Origin: Curtobacterium sp. TC1
GTDB lineage: Bacteria; Actinomycetota; Actinomycetes; Actinomycetales; Microbacteriaceae
Direction: 5' to 3'
DNA length: 64,000 nt
Assembly (NCBI RefSeq): GCF_019844075.1
Contig: NZ_CP081964.1
Location: 3,720,001 to 3,784,000, forward strand
Shown: piece by piece, positions 28,404 through 42,130 of the stretch
How the letters are laid out: every line of letters starts with the position of its first letter
Numbering within the stretch: position 1 is the first letter of the stretch
Notes under the pieces: model-generated
The model's database searches: none
The model's input: the letters and a program-made list of their open reading frames with translations, nothing else
What the model was told of the DNA's origin: nothing
Made by a program: the position numbers and the translations under genes

Positions 28404-28443
28404 ACAGCACGGGCCACCCCCGTCAGAGGGTGGCCCGTGCTGT
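28404..28443 (-). terminator. pilC terminator
   Basis: Perfect 16-bp stem with an 8-nt loop (arms 28404-28419 and 28428-28443), 7 nt after the pilC stop and upstream of the pilA promoter. It separates the pilB-pilT-pilC unit from pilA. Confidence 0.75.
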
Positions 28444-28450
28444 CGGATCG

Positions 28451-29674
28451 TTACTTGACGAGCGACGAGATCTGGAAGATCGGCAGGTACAGGGCGACGA
28501 TCATGCCGCCGACCACCACCCCGAGGAACCCGATGAGCAGCGGTTCGATCAACGAGGTCAGCGCTTCTGTCGATGCCTCGACCTCGTTGTCGTAGAAGAC
28601 CGCGATCCGCTCGAGCATCAATTCCATCGAACCAGCGTCCTCACCGACGGCGATCATCTGCGTCACCATCGTCGGGAACACTGATTCCCGCTCGAGCGGG
28701 GCGGCGATTGATTCCCCTTTTCGAACCGCTTCAGAAACGCGTCCCAACGCCTGCTCGACGACGAAGTTGTTCGACACCTGTCCGGCGATCTGCAATGCCT
28801 CGAGAATGGGGACGCCAGCTCCGATCATGTTCGACAGGTTGCGCGCGAACCGGGCCATCACGATCTTGCGGTTGAGTTGCCCGAACACCGGAAGGCGCAT
28901 CCGGAGCGGATCGATCACCCGACGCACACGGTCGGTGTTCTTGTTCGCGCGCCACCAGAACCAGCCGACGACCACGGCGACCGCGAGGACCGGCCCGACG
29001 TACACCATCGCCTGCGACAGGTAGACGAGCATCAGCGTCGGCAACGGGAGCTGCCCGCCGAGCGACTCGAACATGCCTTGGAAGATCGGCACGATGAACA
29101 CGAGCATGATGACGACCGCGGCCAGCGACATGCACAGCACGACCACCGGGTAGGTCATCGCCGACTTGATGGTCGAGCGGAGCTTGTGCTCCTTCTCGAA
29201 GTTCGTGGCGATGGAGTCCATGGCCTGGTCGAGGAACCCGCCGGTCTCGCCCGCGCGGATCATGTTGATCATGATCGGCGGGAAGTCCACCGGGTACTTC
29301 GCCACGGCGTCGGAGAACGAGACGCCCCGCTCGACGTCGTCACGGACCTTGCCGAGGATGTCCTTGAGCTTCTTGTTCTCGGTCTGGTCGGCCAGGATCG
29401 ACAGCGCCCGGAGCAGGGAGAGGCCCGAGGTGAGCATCGTCGAGGCCTGCCGCGACATGATCGCCAGGTCCTTGAGGCCGACACCCTTCTCGAACCCGGG
29501 GATCTTGATCTCGGTCTGCAGCCCCGTGCCGGCCTTGGACTCGGTGATCGCGATCGGCGAGACGCCCATGCCCCGCAGCCGCTGGACGACAGCGCCCTCG
29601 GACGAGGCGTCGAGGCGCCCCTTGACGAGCTTGCCGGCACCGTCGCGCCCGCGGTAGTCGAATGCGAGTGACAT
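28451..29674 (-). CDS. pilC: PilC/GspF inner-membrane platform protein
   Basis: 407 residues with two GspF domains: SRQASTMLTSGLSLLRALSI in the first and ARFARNLSNMIGAGVPILEA in the second. Three membrane helices are present, including PVVVLCMSLAAVVIMLVFIV. PilC couples the ATPases PilB and PilT to pilin insertion and removal. Length and architecture are standard. The ATG overlaps the pilT stop. Confidence 0.95.
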   Translation of the reverse strand: MSLAFDYRGRDGAGKLVKGRLDASSEGAVVQRLRGMGVSPIAITESKAGTGLQTEIKIPGFEKGVGLKDLAIMSRQASTMLTSGLSLLRALSILADQTENKKLKDILGKVRDDVERGVSFSDAVAKYPVDFPPIMINMIRAGETGGFLDQAMDSIATNFEKEHKLRSTIKSAMTYPVVVLCMSLAAVVIMLVFIVPIFQGMFESLGGQLPLPTLMLVYLSQAMVYVGPVLAVAVVVGWFWWRANKNTDRVRRVIDPLRMRLPVFGQLNRKIVMARFARNLSNMIGAGVPILEALQIAGQVSNNFVVEQALGRVSEAVRKGESIAAPLERESVFPTMVTQMIAVGEDAGSMELMLERIAVFYDNEVEASTEALTSLIEPLLIGFLGVVVGGMIVALYLPIFQISSLVK

Positions 29675-31200
29675 CAGTGGCCTCCGGAGAACTTGTCGCC
29701 GAAGTCGATCCCGCTGGCGGCGATCGCGGCTGCCGATGAGTCGGACGGGGACTCGACGCGCTGCACCAGCCGGCCGAAGCCCTCTTCGTCGTGCACCTTC
29801 TCCATCGCGGCCTTGCGTGAGATCGTGCCGACGTTGACCAGTTCGGCGAGGTCCTGGTCCATGGTGTGCATGCCGAGGTCACGCCCGGCCTGCATGGCCG
29901 AGGTGATCTGGTAGGTCTTGCCCTCGCGGATCAGGTTGCCGATGGCGGGGGTGATCGTCATGATCTCGGTGGCGACGACGCGACCGACGCCGTTCGCCTT
30001 CGGCACCAGCGTCTGGCAGACGACGCCCTGCAGGGTCGCCGCGAGCTGCGTGCGGATCTGGCCCTGCTGGTGCGGCGGGAAGACGTCGATGACACGGTCG
30101 ATGGTGCCGGGGGCGCTCTGCGTGTGCAGGGTGGCGAACACCAGGTGACCGGTCTCGGCGGCGGTGAGCGCGACGGAGATGGTCTCGAGGTCGCGGAGCT
30201 CGCCGATCAGGATGACGTCGGGGTCCTGGCGGAGCACGTGCTTGAGCGCGGCGGCGAAGGAGTGCGTGTCGGCGCCGACCTCGCGCTGGTTGATGATCGC
30301 CCGCTTGTGCTCGTGCATGAACTCGATCGGGTCCTCGACCGTCACGATGTGGTCGGCACGGCTCTCGTTCACCAGGTCGATCAGGGCGGCGAGGGTCGTG
30401 GACTTGCCGGAGCCGGTGGGGCCGGTGACCAGGACGAGTCCGCGGGGCAGGCCGGCGAAGTCGCCGACGTGCTCGGGGATGCCGAGCTGCTTGAGCGTCT
30501 TGATCTTCGTGGGGATGATGCGGAAGGCCGCGCCCCAGTTGCCGCGCTGCTGGTAGAAGTTCACGCGGAAGCGGTACTCCGGCGACAGCGAGTACGCGAA
30601 GTCGAGTTCCTGCTCCTCGTCGAACTGGCCGGCCTGCTCGACCGACAGCAGCGTCTTGAGGGCCGCGATGACCTTGCCGCGCGACCACGCGCCGCCGGGC
30701 ACCGCGGGACGGAGCGAGCCGTCGACGCGGACGGTGGGCGGGGCGTCCGCGGTGACGTGCAGGTCGGAGGCGCCCTGGTAGACGACCTGCGCGAGCGCGG
30801 TGATGAGGTCGGGATCGGCGACCTCACGGGCGTGACGGGCGAAGTCTATGTCGCCGCCGAGCGTGGCGGTCGGTGCGGGCGCAACCGGAGCGACGGGCAG
30901 CTGCTGCGTCGGGGCCTCGGTGTATCCGTACGTCGCGGTCGACGACGGCACCGCGGCGGGCGGCGTCGCCGGGGTGGCGAGCGGCTGGGCGACAGGCACG
31001 GCGACGGGCGAGCCGGACGGTGCCGGCCATGCAGCGGTGTCGTCGCCGAGGTCGTAGACCTGCTCCGGCGGCGCCGCCGCGGCGGCAGCGGCCAGGCGTG
31101 CTGCGCGCCGGGAGCCCACCTCGGTGCCGGGGTTGCCCGGGTGCCAGCCGGCGACGGGCTCGTCGCCGGGGATCGTGATGTCGTACACGGAGTCGGTCAT
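29674..31200 (-). CDS. pilT: PilT, pilus retraction ATPase with N-terminal extension
   Basis: 508 residues. The PilT core begins near residue 130. It has Walker A GPTGSGKST (about 260-268), the Asp box VTVEDPIEFMHEHKRA, Walker B VILIGELRDLETISVALTAA, and the AIRNLIRE-like retraction motif (AIGNLIREGKTYQ). The first 130 residues are an Ala/Pro/Thr-rich linker with several Tyr, unlike the compact PilT of about 350 residues in other phyla. The ATG at 31198-31200 is clear. Together with PilB it suggests a dynamic, retractable pilus. Confidence 0.93.
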   Translation of the reverse strand: MTDSVYDITIPGDEPVAGWHPGNPGTEVGSRRAARLAAAAAAAPPEQVYDLGDDTAAWPAPSGSPVAVPVAQPLATPATPPAAVPSSTATYGYTEAPTQQLPVAPVAPAPTATLGGDIDFARHAREVADPDLITALAQVVYQGASDLHVTADAPPTVRVDGSLRPAVPGGAWSRGKVIAALKTLLSVEQAGQFDEEQELDFAYSLSPEYRFRVNFYQQRGNWGAAFRIIPTKIKTLKQLGIPEHVGDFAGLPRGLVLVTGPTGSGKSTTLAALIDLVNESRADHIVTVEDPIEFMHEHKRAIINQREVGADTHSFAAALKHVLRQDPDVILIGELRDLETISVALTAAETGHLVFATLHTQSAPGTIDRVIDVFPPHQQGQIRTQLAATLQGVVCQTLVPKANGVGRVVATEIMTITPAIGNLIREGKTYQITSAMQAGRDLGMHTMDQDLAELVNVGTISRKAAMEKVHDEEGFGRLVQRVESPSDSSAAAIAASGIDFGDKFSGGH

Positions 31201-31219
31201 CTGCTGCGCTCTCTCGTGC

Positions 31220-32887
31220 CTACGCGACCACGCGCAGGATCTCGTCGACGCTCGTGAGACCGAGCTTGACCTTCTCGAAGCCGTCCTGGCGGAGCGTGAG
31301 CATCCCCTGCGCCTGGGCGACACGGCTGATCTCAGCGCTCGAGGCACGCGAGACGGCGAGGCGCTCGATCTCCTCGGTGACGGTCATGACCTCGTGCAGG
31401 GCGATGCGGCCGCGGTACCCGGTGTTCGAGCAGACCGCGCAGCCGATGGGGGCGAAGAACGCCGGGACCTCGTCGCCGGGGCGCAGGAACCCGAGCGCGC
31501 GGAGCTGCTCGGCCTCGTACACGGCGGGCGCCTTGCACCGGTCGCACAGCCGTCGCGCCAGACGCTGGGCGACGACGGAGTCGAGGGCGGAACCGACCAG
31601 GAAGGGCTCGATGTCCATCTCGGTGAGACGGGTCACCGCCGACGGGGCGTCGTTCGTGTGCAGCGTGGAGAGCACGAGGTGACCGGTGAGGGATGCCTCG
31701 ATGGCGATCTGGGCGGTCTCGTGGTCGCGGATCTCGCCGAGCAGGACGACGTCGGGGTCGGACCGCAGGATCGAGCGCAGTGCGGACGCGAACGTCAGTC
31801 CGGCCTTCGGGTTGACCTGCACCTGGTTGATGCCGGCCATCCGGTACTCGACCGGGTCCTCGACGGTGATGACGTTGATCTCCGGCTTGGCGACGGCGTT
31901 CAGCGTCGTGTAGAGGGTCGTGGACTTGCCTGAGCCGGTGGGCCCGGTGACCAGGATCATGCCGTAGGGCTTCGAGTACGACCGCTGGTACGCCTGGAAG
32001 TTCTGCTCGAGGAGGTTGAGGTCCTTGAGGGTCAACGACGTGTTCGTGTTGTCGAGGATCCGCATGACGACCTTCTCGCCCCACACGGTGGGCAGCGTCG
32101 CCACGCGGAGGTCGATCTGGCGGCCGCCGTGACGGACCGACATGCGGCCGTCCTGTGGCTTGCGACGTTCGGCGATGTCGATGTCGCTCATGATCTTCAG
32201 ACGGCTGATGACGCCGTTCTGGATGTTCTTCGGTGCCGGGGCCATCTCGTGCAGCACGCCGTCGATGCGGTACCGGATCCGGACCTCGTGCTCGCCGGGC
32301 TCGATGTGGATGTCCGAGGCGTGGTCCTGGATGGCCTGCGACACGAGCAGGTTGACGAAGCGGACGATCGGGACGTCGTCGAGGGCGCCGTCGGCCAGGT
32401 CGACCTGGGCCGACGAGCTGACGGCGGCTTCTTCCTCGAGCGACGAGGTCAGGTCGTTGAGTTCGTCGTCGGCACGCAGGTAGCGGTCGAGCGCGGTGAG
32501 CAGGTCGCGCTCGTCGACCTGGAGCGGCTTGATCGGTCGGCCGGACGCGGCGCGTGCGTCGTCGATCGCCAGCACGTTGGTCGGGTTGACCATCGCGAGG
32601 ATGAGCAGCTCGCCCTCGAAGCCGACGCCGAGGACGCCGTGCCGGCGGCAGAGCGCCGCGGGCAGGATCGAGACCGCCGTGCCGTCGACCGGGTAGTCGG
32701 TGAGCGGGACGGTGCGGGAGTTGTTCGAGGCCGCCCGGGCGGTGATGAACTGCGCCTCGCTCACGACGCCCTGGTCGACCAGGCCGCGGATGGCGCGCTC
32801 GTCGAGGTCCTCGTCGCCCGTCATCGAGTCGAGGTGCTCGATCGGCAGAGCGCCGTTCAGGATGAGGATCTCGGACAGGGTCGCCAT
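31220..32887 (-). CDS. pilB: PilB, pilus extension ATPase
   Basis: 555 residues. An amino-terminal MshEN-like domain (residues 1-150, AVSILPAALCRRHGVLGVGF), then the GspE ATPase with Walker A GPTGSGKST at 315-323, VEDPVEYRMAGINQVQVN, VVLLGEIRDHETAQIAIEAS and the tetra-Cys zinc element CDRC and CAVC. In some relatives MshEN domains bind c-di-GMP; conservation of the binding residues was not checked. The start ATG at 32885-32887 begins MATLSEILILNGAL. It is the first gene of the pilB-pilT-pilC unit. Confidence 0.95.
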   Translation of the reverse strand: MATLSEILILNGALPIEHLDSMTGDEDLDERAIRGLVDQGVVSEAQFITARAASNNSRTVPLTDYPVDGTAVSILPAALCRRHGVLGVGFEGELLILAMVNPTNVLAIDDARAASGRPIKPLQVDERDLLTALDRYLRADDELNDLTSSLEEEAAVSSSAQVDLADGALDDVPIVRFVNLLVSQAIQDHASDIHIEPGEHEVRIRYRIDGVLHEMAPAPKNIQNGVISRLKIMSDIDIAERRKPQDGRMSVRHGGRQIDLRVATLPTVWGEKVVMRILDNTNTSLTLKDLNLLEQNFQAYQRSYSKPYGMILVTGPTGSGKSTTLYTTLNAVAKPEINVITVEDPVEYRMAGINQVQVNPKAGLTFASALRSILRSDPDVVLLGEIRDHETAQIAIEASLTGHLVLSTLHTNDAPSAVTRLTEMDIEPFLVGSALDSVVAQRLARRLCDRCKAPAVYEAEQLRALGFLRPGDEVPAFFAPIGCAVCSNTGYRGRIALHEVMTVTEEIERLAVSRASSAEISRVAQAQGMLTLRQDGFEKVKLGLTSVDEILRVVA

Positions 32888-32964
32888 GAGTCCTGTGCCT
32901 CCTTGGACTCGCGCGCGGCGAGACGTGGTCGGGATGCGCACCACCAGGGATGTGGCGCTCGACC

Positions 32965-33044
32965 ACGCTACTTCTGCGACAGTCGTCGGCCGCAGTCCCA
33001 GAAGGAGGGGGCGGAGGGGGTCTGGATGCACCCAGAACTGGGGT
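32965..33044 (-). promoter_or_regulatory. pilB upstream region with shared C-rich motif
   Basis: On the minus strand, ACCCC, AGTTCTGGGTGCAT, ACCCCC, GCCCCC, TTCTGGGA and CTGC (33044 down to 32992) parallel the pilA upstream region block by block. A -10-like TAGCGT (32965-32970) lies 46 nt past the motif, against 44 nt for TACGCT at pilA. No good -35 is visible, consistent with an activated promoter. Confidence 0.45.
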
Positions 33045-33065
33045 CCAGGAGCCCCGCCACGACGG

Positions 33066-34094
33066 TCAGAGCGACGTCGACGCCGTGACGTGGACCTCGC
33101 CGGCGACGAAGCCGAGTCGTTCGTAGATGCGACCGGCTCCGCTCGGGTTCTCGGCGTCGACGTGCAGCACCGCCGCGGACAGGCCGTCGGCACGGATCGC
33201 CAGCAGGGTCGCGTCGAGGACGATCGGCGCGAGCCCCGTCCCCCGTGCGGCACGGACGACACCGACCCAGTGCACGTACCCGTACGAGTGGCCCCGCGCG
33301 GCGAACCCGTCGGGCTCGACCTCGACGATCGTGAACGCGAGGACGGTGCCGTCAGCGCCCACGACGACCCGCGACAGGTCCAGCCGGCTCTTGTCCGAGG
33401 TGAGGAACCCCCGCCAGTCCGACGCGACCATCGGCTGGGAACCCCAGTGGTCGCGGAAGGCGTCGTTCTTGGCCGACCGGAGCGGTTCGATGTCGTCCAC
33501 CGTGACGGGCCGCAGGACGAGTCCGTCCGGCAGCGTGGGGACCGCCTCGGAGTCCCGCCCCCGGTCGTCGAACACGACCTGCATGTCGAGCCAGGTGCGC
33601 ACCGGTGCGAAGCCGAAGTGTGCCGCCAGCCGGAGCGCCGAGGACCCCTGCCGCCCACCGACGTCGAGCGTGGCCGGCAGGTCGACGTCGAGCGTCGCCA
33701 GGCGCTGCCGGGCACGGCCGACCTGCCACGCGAGCACCCGTCGTCCGATCCCCCGCCCGCGCAGGTCGGGGTGGACCGTCCCCTCGAGCACCGCACGCGC
33801 GGCGGTGACCCGGGAGGGGACGTCGATGACGATGCCGTAGGCCTGCACATGCCCTCCAGCATCGACGCCCACCACGGTGTCCCGGGCGACGTCCGACCCT
33901 TCGGTGGACAACGACCGTTCGAGGTCGGCTGTGGAGGGCCGAGCGTGCGGGTCGTCGACCGCGGCCGACGCGACCGCGACGGCGTGCATCGCCCCGACGT
34001 CGTCGAGCGCGCCGGCACGGAACGTCAGCCCGCCGACCGCCGTGGGGAACGAGAGGTGTGCCGGGGCCGTGATCCGTTCGCGCAGGGTCGCCAT
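33066..34094 (-). CDS. Tandem-GNAT acetyltransferase
   Basis: 342 residues with two GNAT folds. The first has LEGTVHPDLRGRGIGRRVLA, a clear acetyl-CoA loop. The second has WVGVVRAARGTGLAPIVLDA and NPSGAGRIYERLGFVAGEVH. Two fused GNAT domains recall mycothiol synthase MshD, but the similarity is general and I do not assign that function. The ATG at 34092-34094 follows GGAGGG. It is divergent from the VOC gene; the frame also reads further upstream without supporting signals. Confidence 0.82.
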   Translation of the reverse strand: MATLRERITAPAHLSFPTAVGGLTFRAGALDDVGAMHAVAVASAAVDDPHARPSTADLERSLSTEGSDVARDTVVGVDAGGHVQAYGIVIDVPSRVTAARAVLEGTVHPDLRGRGIGRRVLAWQVGRARQRLATLDVDLPATLDVGGRQGSSALRLAAHFGFAPVRTWLDMQVVFDDRGRDSEAVPTLPDGLVLRPVTVDDIEPLRSAKNDAFRDHWGSQPMVASDWRGFLTSDKSRLDLSRVVVGADGTVLAFTIVEVEPDGFAARGHSYGYVHWVGVVRAARGTGLAPIVLDATLLAIRADGLSAAVLHVDAENPSGAGRIYERLGFVAGEVHVTASTSL

Positions 34095-34179
34095 CCCTCC
34101 ACCCTGCCAGTTCCGCCGCGCAGCGAGAGACCGCGGGAAGACCCTCGACGAGCGGGCCCGACCGGGACCATGATGAGAC

Positions 34180-34575
34180 ATGGAGATCACGAGCGTGACC
34201 GTGGGGCTGCCCGTCACCGACATCGAGGCGTCCTGCCTCTGGTACGGCGCCGTGTTCGAGCGCGCCGAACCGGACCTCGAACCCGAGGACGGTGTCGCCG
34301 AGTACGAGGTCGGCGGGATCTGGATCCAGCTCTACGAGGACGACTCCGCCGAGGAGAACCCCGTGAGCGTTCGGTTCGGCGTCGACGACGTCGGCGCACA
34401 GCACGCCCGCATCGGCGCCCTCGGCATCGACATCGGCCCCGTCGAGTGCGTCGACGGCGCCGTGGACTGGTTCGACGTCCGCGACCCCGACGGCAACGTC
34501 CTCAGCCTGTTCTCCCTGGTCGACGAGACCGGTCGCGGATCGGGACGCGACAACGGCGCGGACCGCGCGCTCTAG
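34180..34575 (+). CDS. VOC-family (glyoxalase-like) protein
   Basis: 131 residues in the vicinal oxygen chelate fold. It begins MEITSVTVGLPVTDIEASCL, with FDVRDPDGNVLSLFSLVDE near the end, the place where such proteins often have a metal-binding Glu or His. The canonical His at the first strand is not evident, so metal-dependent chemistry is uncertain. A -10-like CATGAT (34169-34174) lies 5 nt before the ATG, so the mRNA may be leaderless. It ends near two palindromes. Confidence 0.78.
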   Translation: MEITSVTVGLPVTDIEASCLWYGAVFERAEPDLEPEDGVAEYEVGGIWIQLYEDDSAEENPVSVRFGVDDVGAQHARIGALGIDIGPVECVDGAVDWFDVRDPDGNVLSLFSLVDETGRGSGRDNGADRAL

Positions 34576-34593
34576 ACGGCACCGCGCACCGGC

Positions 34594-34633
34594 CGGGAGG
34601 CCCTTGGCGGCCTGGCACCGGGCCTCCCGTCCG
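34594..34633. repeat. 40-nt palindromic repeat, copy 1
   Basis: A 10-bp inverted repeat (34594-34603 with 34620-34629) around a 16-nt centre, just past the VOC stop. The 40-base stretch matches 60003-60042 at 34 of 40 positions without gaps. It could act as a terminator for the VOC gene as well as being a dispersed repeat. Confidence 0.6.
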
Positions 34634-34663
34634 CCCCGTCGTCGCGATCGCGGGCCGAGAACG

Positions 34664-34701
34664 GGAACGGCCCCCGCATCCGAGGATGCGGGGGCCGTTC
34701 C
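34664..34701 (-). terminator. rpoC terminator
   Basis: Perfect 17-bp stem with a CGAG loop (arms 34664-34680 and 34685-34701), 14 nt after the rpoC stop. There is no U tract on either side. It is one of the strongest hairpins in the window and can serve both strands. Confidence 0.8.
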
Positions 34702-34715
34702 GGTGGAGCTCAGGA

Positions 34716-38597
<3,882 letters not shown>

Positions 38598-38641
38598 TGT
38601 TCTTCTCTCTTGCTTGATTCAGGCTTCGTGTACGGGCGGGA

Positions 38642-41600
38642 TCAGATGTCGTCGACGGACGACGACTCGAACCGCGAGGAGATGTTGATGCCCAGCTCCT
38701 CCGCAGCGCGGAAGACCTCGTCATCGTTGTCGCGCAGGCTGACCGCCTGGCCGTCGGCCGAGAGGACCTCGACGTTCAGGCAGAGCGACTGCATCTCCTT
38801 CATGAGGACCTTGAAGGACTCGGGGATACCGGGCTCCTGGATGTTCTCGCCCTTGACGATCGCCTCGTAGACCTTCACGCGGCCGAGGATGTCGTCGGAC
38901 TTGATCGTCAGGAGCTCCTGGAGGGCGTAGGCGGCGCCGTACGCCTCGAGCGCCCACACCTCCATCTCACCGAATCGCTGTCCACCGAACTGCGCCTTAC
39001 CACCCAGCGGCTGCTGCGTGATCATCGAGTACGGCCCGGTCGAACGGGCGTGGATCTTGTCGTCGACCAGGTGGTGCAGCTTGAGGATGTACATGTAGCC
39101 GACCGAGACGGGCTCCGGGAACGGCTCGCCGGAGCGGCCGTCGAAGAGCTGCGCCTTGCCGGACGAGCCGATGAGGCGCTCGCCGTCACGGTTCGGGAGG
39201 GTCGAGTCGAGGAGGCCCTCGATCTCACGCTCGTACGCACCGTCGAACACCGGGGTGGCGACCTTCGTGCCGGGAGCGGCGCTGTGCGCTGCCTCGGGGA
39301 GCGCCGACGCCCACTCCTGGATGCCCTCGACGTTCCAGCCCTGCTTGGCGAGCCAGCCGAGGTGGATCTCGAGGACCTGACCGAAGTTCATGCGGCCGGG
39401 GACGCCGAGCGGGTTCAGGACGATGTCGACCGGGGTGCCGTCGGCGAGGAACGGCATGTCCTCGACCGGGAGGATGGTCGAGATGACGCCCTTGTTGCCG
39501 TGACGACCGGCGAGCTTGTCACCGGCGGTGATCTTGCGCTTCTGGGCGATGTAGACGACCACGCGCTGGTTGACACCAGAGCCGAGTTCGTCGTCGCCGT
39601 CCTGCGAGTCGAACACCTTGACGCCGATGATCGTGCCCTCTTCACCGTGGGGCACCTTCAGCGAGGTGTCGCGGACTTCACGCGACTTCTCGTTGAAGAT
39701 GGCGCGGAGGAGGCGCTCTTCAGCGGAGAGCTCGGTCTCGCCCTTCGGCGTGACCTTGCCGACGAGGATGTCGCCGGGGCGGACCTCGGCACCGATGCGG
39801 ATGATGCCGCGCTCGTCGAGGTCGGCCAGCAGGTCCGGGCTGACGTTGGGGAGGTCACGGGTGATCTCCTCCTTGCCGAGCTTGGTGTCGCGGGCGTCGA
39901 CCTCGTACTCCTCGATGTGGATCGAGGAGAGCGTGTCGTCCTTGATGAGGTTCTGCGACAGGATCATCGCGTCCTCGTAGTTGTAGCCCTCCCACGGCAT
40001 GAACGCGACGAGGAGGTTCTTGCCGAGCGCGAGCTCGCCGTTCTCCGTCGCGGGACCGTCGGCGATGACCTCGCCCTGCTCGACACGCTCGCCGGCCGAG
40101 ACGACCACGCGGTGGTTGTAGCTCGTGCCCTGGTTGGAGCGGTCGAACTTGCGCAGGTAGAAGGTCTGCGTGCCACCCTCGTCGAGCTGCAGGGTCACGG
40201 CGTCGGCCGAGACCTCGGAGACGACACCGGCCTTGTCGGCGGTGACGACGTCACCGGCGTCGATCGCGGTGTAGCCCTCCATGCCGGTGCCGACGAGCGG
40301 CGACTCGGAACGGAGCAGCGGGACCGCCTGACGCTGCATGTTCGCACCCATGAGGGCGCGGTTCGCGTCGTCGTGCTCGAGGAACGGGATGAGCGAGGTC
40401 GCGACCGACACCATCTGGCGCGGCGAGACGTCCATGTAGTCGACCTCGCCCTTGGCGACGAGTTCGACCTCGCCACCCTTCTTGCGGACGAGGACCTTGT
40501 CGTCGGCGAAGTGGAACGAGTCGGTCAGCGGAGCGTTGGCCTGTGCGACGACGAACTCGTCCTCTTCCGAGGCGGTGAGGTAGTCGATGGTCTTCGTGAC
40601 CTCGCCGTTGACGACGCGACGGTACGGGGTCTCGATGAAGCCGAACGAGTTGATCCGACCGAACGACGCGAGCGAGCCGATCAGGCCGATGTTCGGGCCT
40701 TCCGGGGTCTCGATCGGGCACATGCGGCCGTAGTGCGACGGGTGGACGTCGCGGACCTCGACGCCGGCACGCTCACGGGACAGACCACCCGGGCCGAGGG
40801 CCGAGAGACGACGCTTGTGCGTCAGGCCCGCGAGCGGGTTGTTCTGGTCCATGAACTGCGACAGCTGGGACGTTCCGAAGAACTCCTTGATCGCGGCGAC
40901 GACCGGACGCACGTTGATGAGCGTCTGGGGCGTGATCGCCTCGATGTCCTGCGTGGTCATGCGCTCGCGGACGACGCGCTCCATGCGGGACAGACCCGTG
41001 CGGACCTGGTTCTGGATGAGCTCGCCGACGGCGCGGATGCGACGGTTGCCGAAGTGGTCGATGTCGTCCACGTCGAGGCGCAGCTGCACCGGCTCGCCGT
41101 CGCGCACGCCGTCGAGCGTGGTCTTCTCGGCGTGCAGGGACACGAGGTACTTGATCGTCGCGACGATGTCCTTGACGGTCAGCACCGAGTCGGACAGCGG
41201 GGCGTCGATCCCGAGCTTGCGGTTGACCTTGTAGCGGCCCACCTTCGCCAGGTCGTAGCGCTTCGAGTTGAAGTAGAAGTTGTCGAGCAGCGCACGCGCG
41301 GCCTCGGCGGCGACCTGCTCGCCCGGGCGCAGCTTGCGGTAGATGTCCTTGAGCGCCTCTTCCTTCGTGAGGATGGCGTCCTTCTCGAGGGTCGACTCGA
41401 TCGAGGCGAAGCCCTGGAACTCCTCCATGATCTCCTCGCTGGTCAGACCCAGCGCCTTGAGGAAGACCGTGACGGACTGCTTGCGCTTGCGGTCGATGCG
41501 CACGCCCACCTGGTCGCGCTTGTCGATCTCGAACTCGAGCCAGGCACCACGCGAGGGGATGACGCGAGCGGAGTAGATGTCCTTGTCGGACGTCTTCTCC

Positions 41601-42130
41601 TGCTGGCGCTCGAAGTACACGCCGGGCGAACGGACGAGCTGCGACACGACGACGCGCTCGGTGCCGTTGATGATGAACGTGCCGCGTTCGGTCATGAGCG
41701 GGAAGTCGCCCATGAAGACCGTCTGCGTCTTGATCTCACCCGTCATGTGGTTCATGAACTCGGCGTTGACGTACAGCGGAGCGGCGTAGGTCTTGCCGCG
41801 CTCCTTGCAGTCGTCGATCGAGTACTTGGGGTCCTCGAGCTCGGGAGCCGTGAACGAGAGCTGCATGGTCTCGCCGAGGTCCTCGATCGGGGAGATCTCC
41901 TCGAAGATCTCCTCCAACCCGGAGTGCAGGGCGAGGTCGGTGCGACCCTGCTCCTGTCCCTCTGCGAGACGGGCCTTCCAGACGTCGTTGCCGACGAGCC
42001 AGTCGAAGCTCTCCGTCTGGAGTGCGAGCAGATCAGGAACCGTGAGGGTGTCCGTGATCTTGGCGAACGAGAGTCGCGAGTGGTTGCGACCGTTCTTGGG
42101 GTTGGTGGATGCGTTGGGCGCAGCAGCCAA
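38642..42130 (-). CDS. rpoB: RNA polymerase beta subunit
   Basis: 1162 residues from a TTG start at 42128-42130 ([20 protein letters not shown]), chosen because GGAGGT lies 7 nt upstream and because actinobacterial RpoB proteins begin this way. An ATG 16 codons upstream is in frame but has no ribosome binding site. The rifampicin-binding region reads [20 protein letters not shown] then [18 protein letters not shown], which looks wild type. It is followed by rpoC. A promoter and operator-like repeat lie at 42393-42434. Confidence 0.97.
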   Translation of the reverse strand: MAAAPNASTNPKNGRNHSRLSFAKITDTLTVPDLLALQTESFDWLVGNDVWKARLAEGQEQGRTDLALHSGLEEIFEEISPIEDLGETMQLSFTAPELEDPKYSIDDCKERGKTYAAPLYVNAEFMNHMTGEIKTQTVFMGDFPLMTERGTFIINGTERVVVSQLVRSPGVYFERQQEKTSDKDIYSARVIPSRGAWLEFEIDKRDQVGVRIDRKRKQSVTVFLKALGLTSEEIMEEFQGFASIESTLEKDAILTKEEALKDIYRKLRPGEQVAAEAARALLDNFYFNSKRYDLAKVGRYKVNRKLGIDAPLSDSVLTVKDIVATIKYLVSLHAEKTTLDGVRDGEPVQLRLDVDDIDHFGNRRIRAVGELIQNQVRTGLSRMERVVRERMTTQDIEAITPQTLINVRPVVAAIKEFFGTSQLSQFMDQNNPLAGLTHKRRLSALGPGGLSRERAGVEVRDVHPSHYGRMCPIETPEGPNIGLIGSLASFGRINSFGFIETPYRRVVNGEVTKTIDYLTASEEDEFVVAQANAPLTDSFHFADDKVLVRKKGGEVELVAKGEVDYMDVSPRQMVSVATSLIPFLEHDDANRALMGANMQRQAVPLLRSESPLVGTGMEGYTAIDAGDVVTADKAGVVSEVSADAVTLQLDEGGTQTFYLRKFDRSNQGTSYNHRVVVSAGERVEQGEVIADGPATENGELALGKNLLVAFMPWEGYNYEDAMILSQNLIKDDTLSSIHIEEYEVDARDTKLGKEEITRDLPNVSPDLLADLDERGIIRIGAEVRPGDILVGKVTPKGETELSAEERLLRAIFNEKSREVRDTSLKVPHGEEGTIIGVKVFDSQDGDDELGSGVNQRVVVYIAQKRKITAGDKLAGRHGNKGVISTILPVEDMPFLADGTPVDIVLNPLGVPGRMNFGQVLEIHLGWLAKQGWNVEGIQEWASALPEAAHSAAPGTKVATPVFDGAYEREIEGLLDSTLPNRDGERLIGSSGKAQLFDGRSGEPFPEPVSVGYMYILKLHHLVDDKIHARSTGPYSMITQQPLGGKAQFGGQRFGEMEVWALEAYGAAYALQELLTIKSDDILGRVKVYEAIVKGENIQEPGIPESFKVLMKEMQSLCLNVEVLSADGQAVSLRDNDDEVFRAAEELGINISSRFESSSVDDI

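Noticed and set aside
33066..34094. Mycothiol synthase (MshD).
   Set aside because: Two GNAT domains fit, but I could not see residues specific to MshD, so only the general fold is called.
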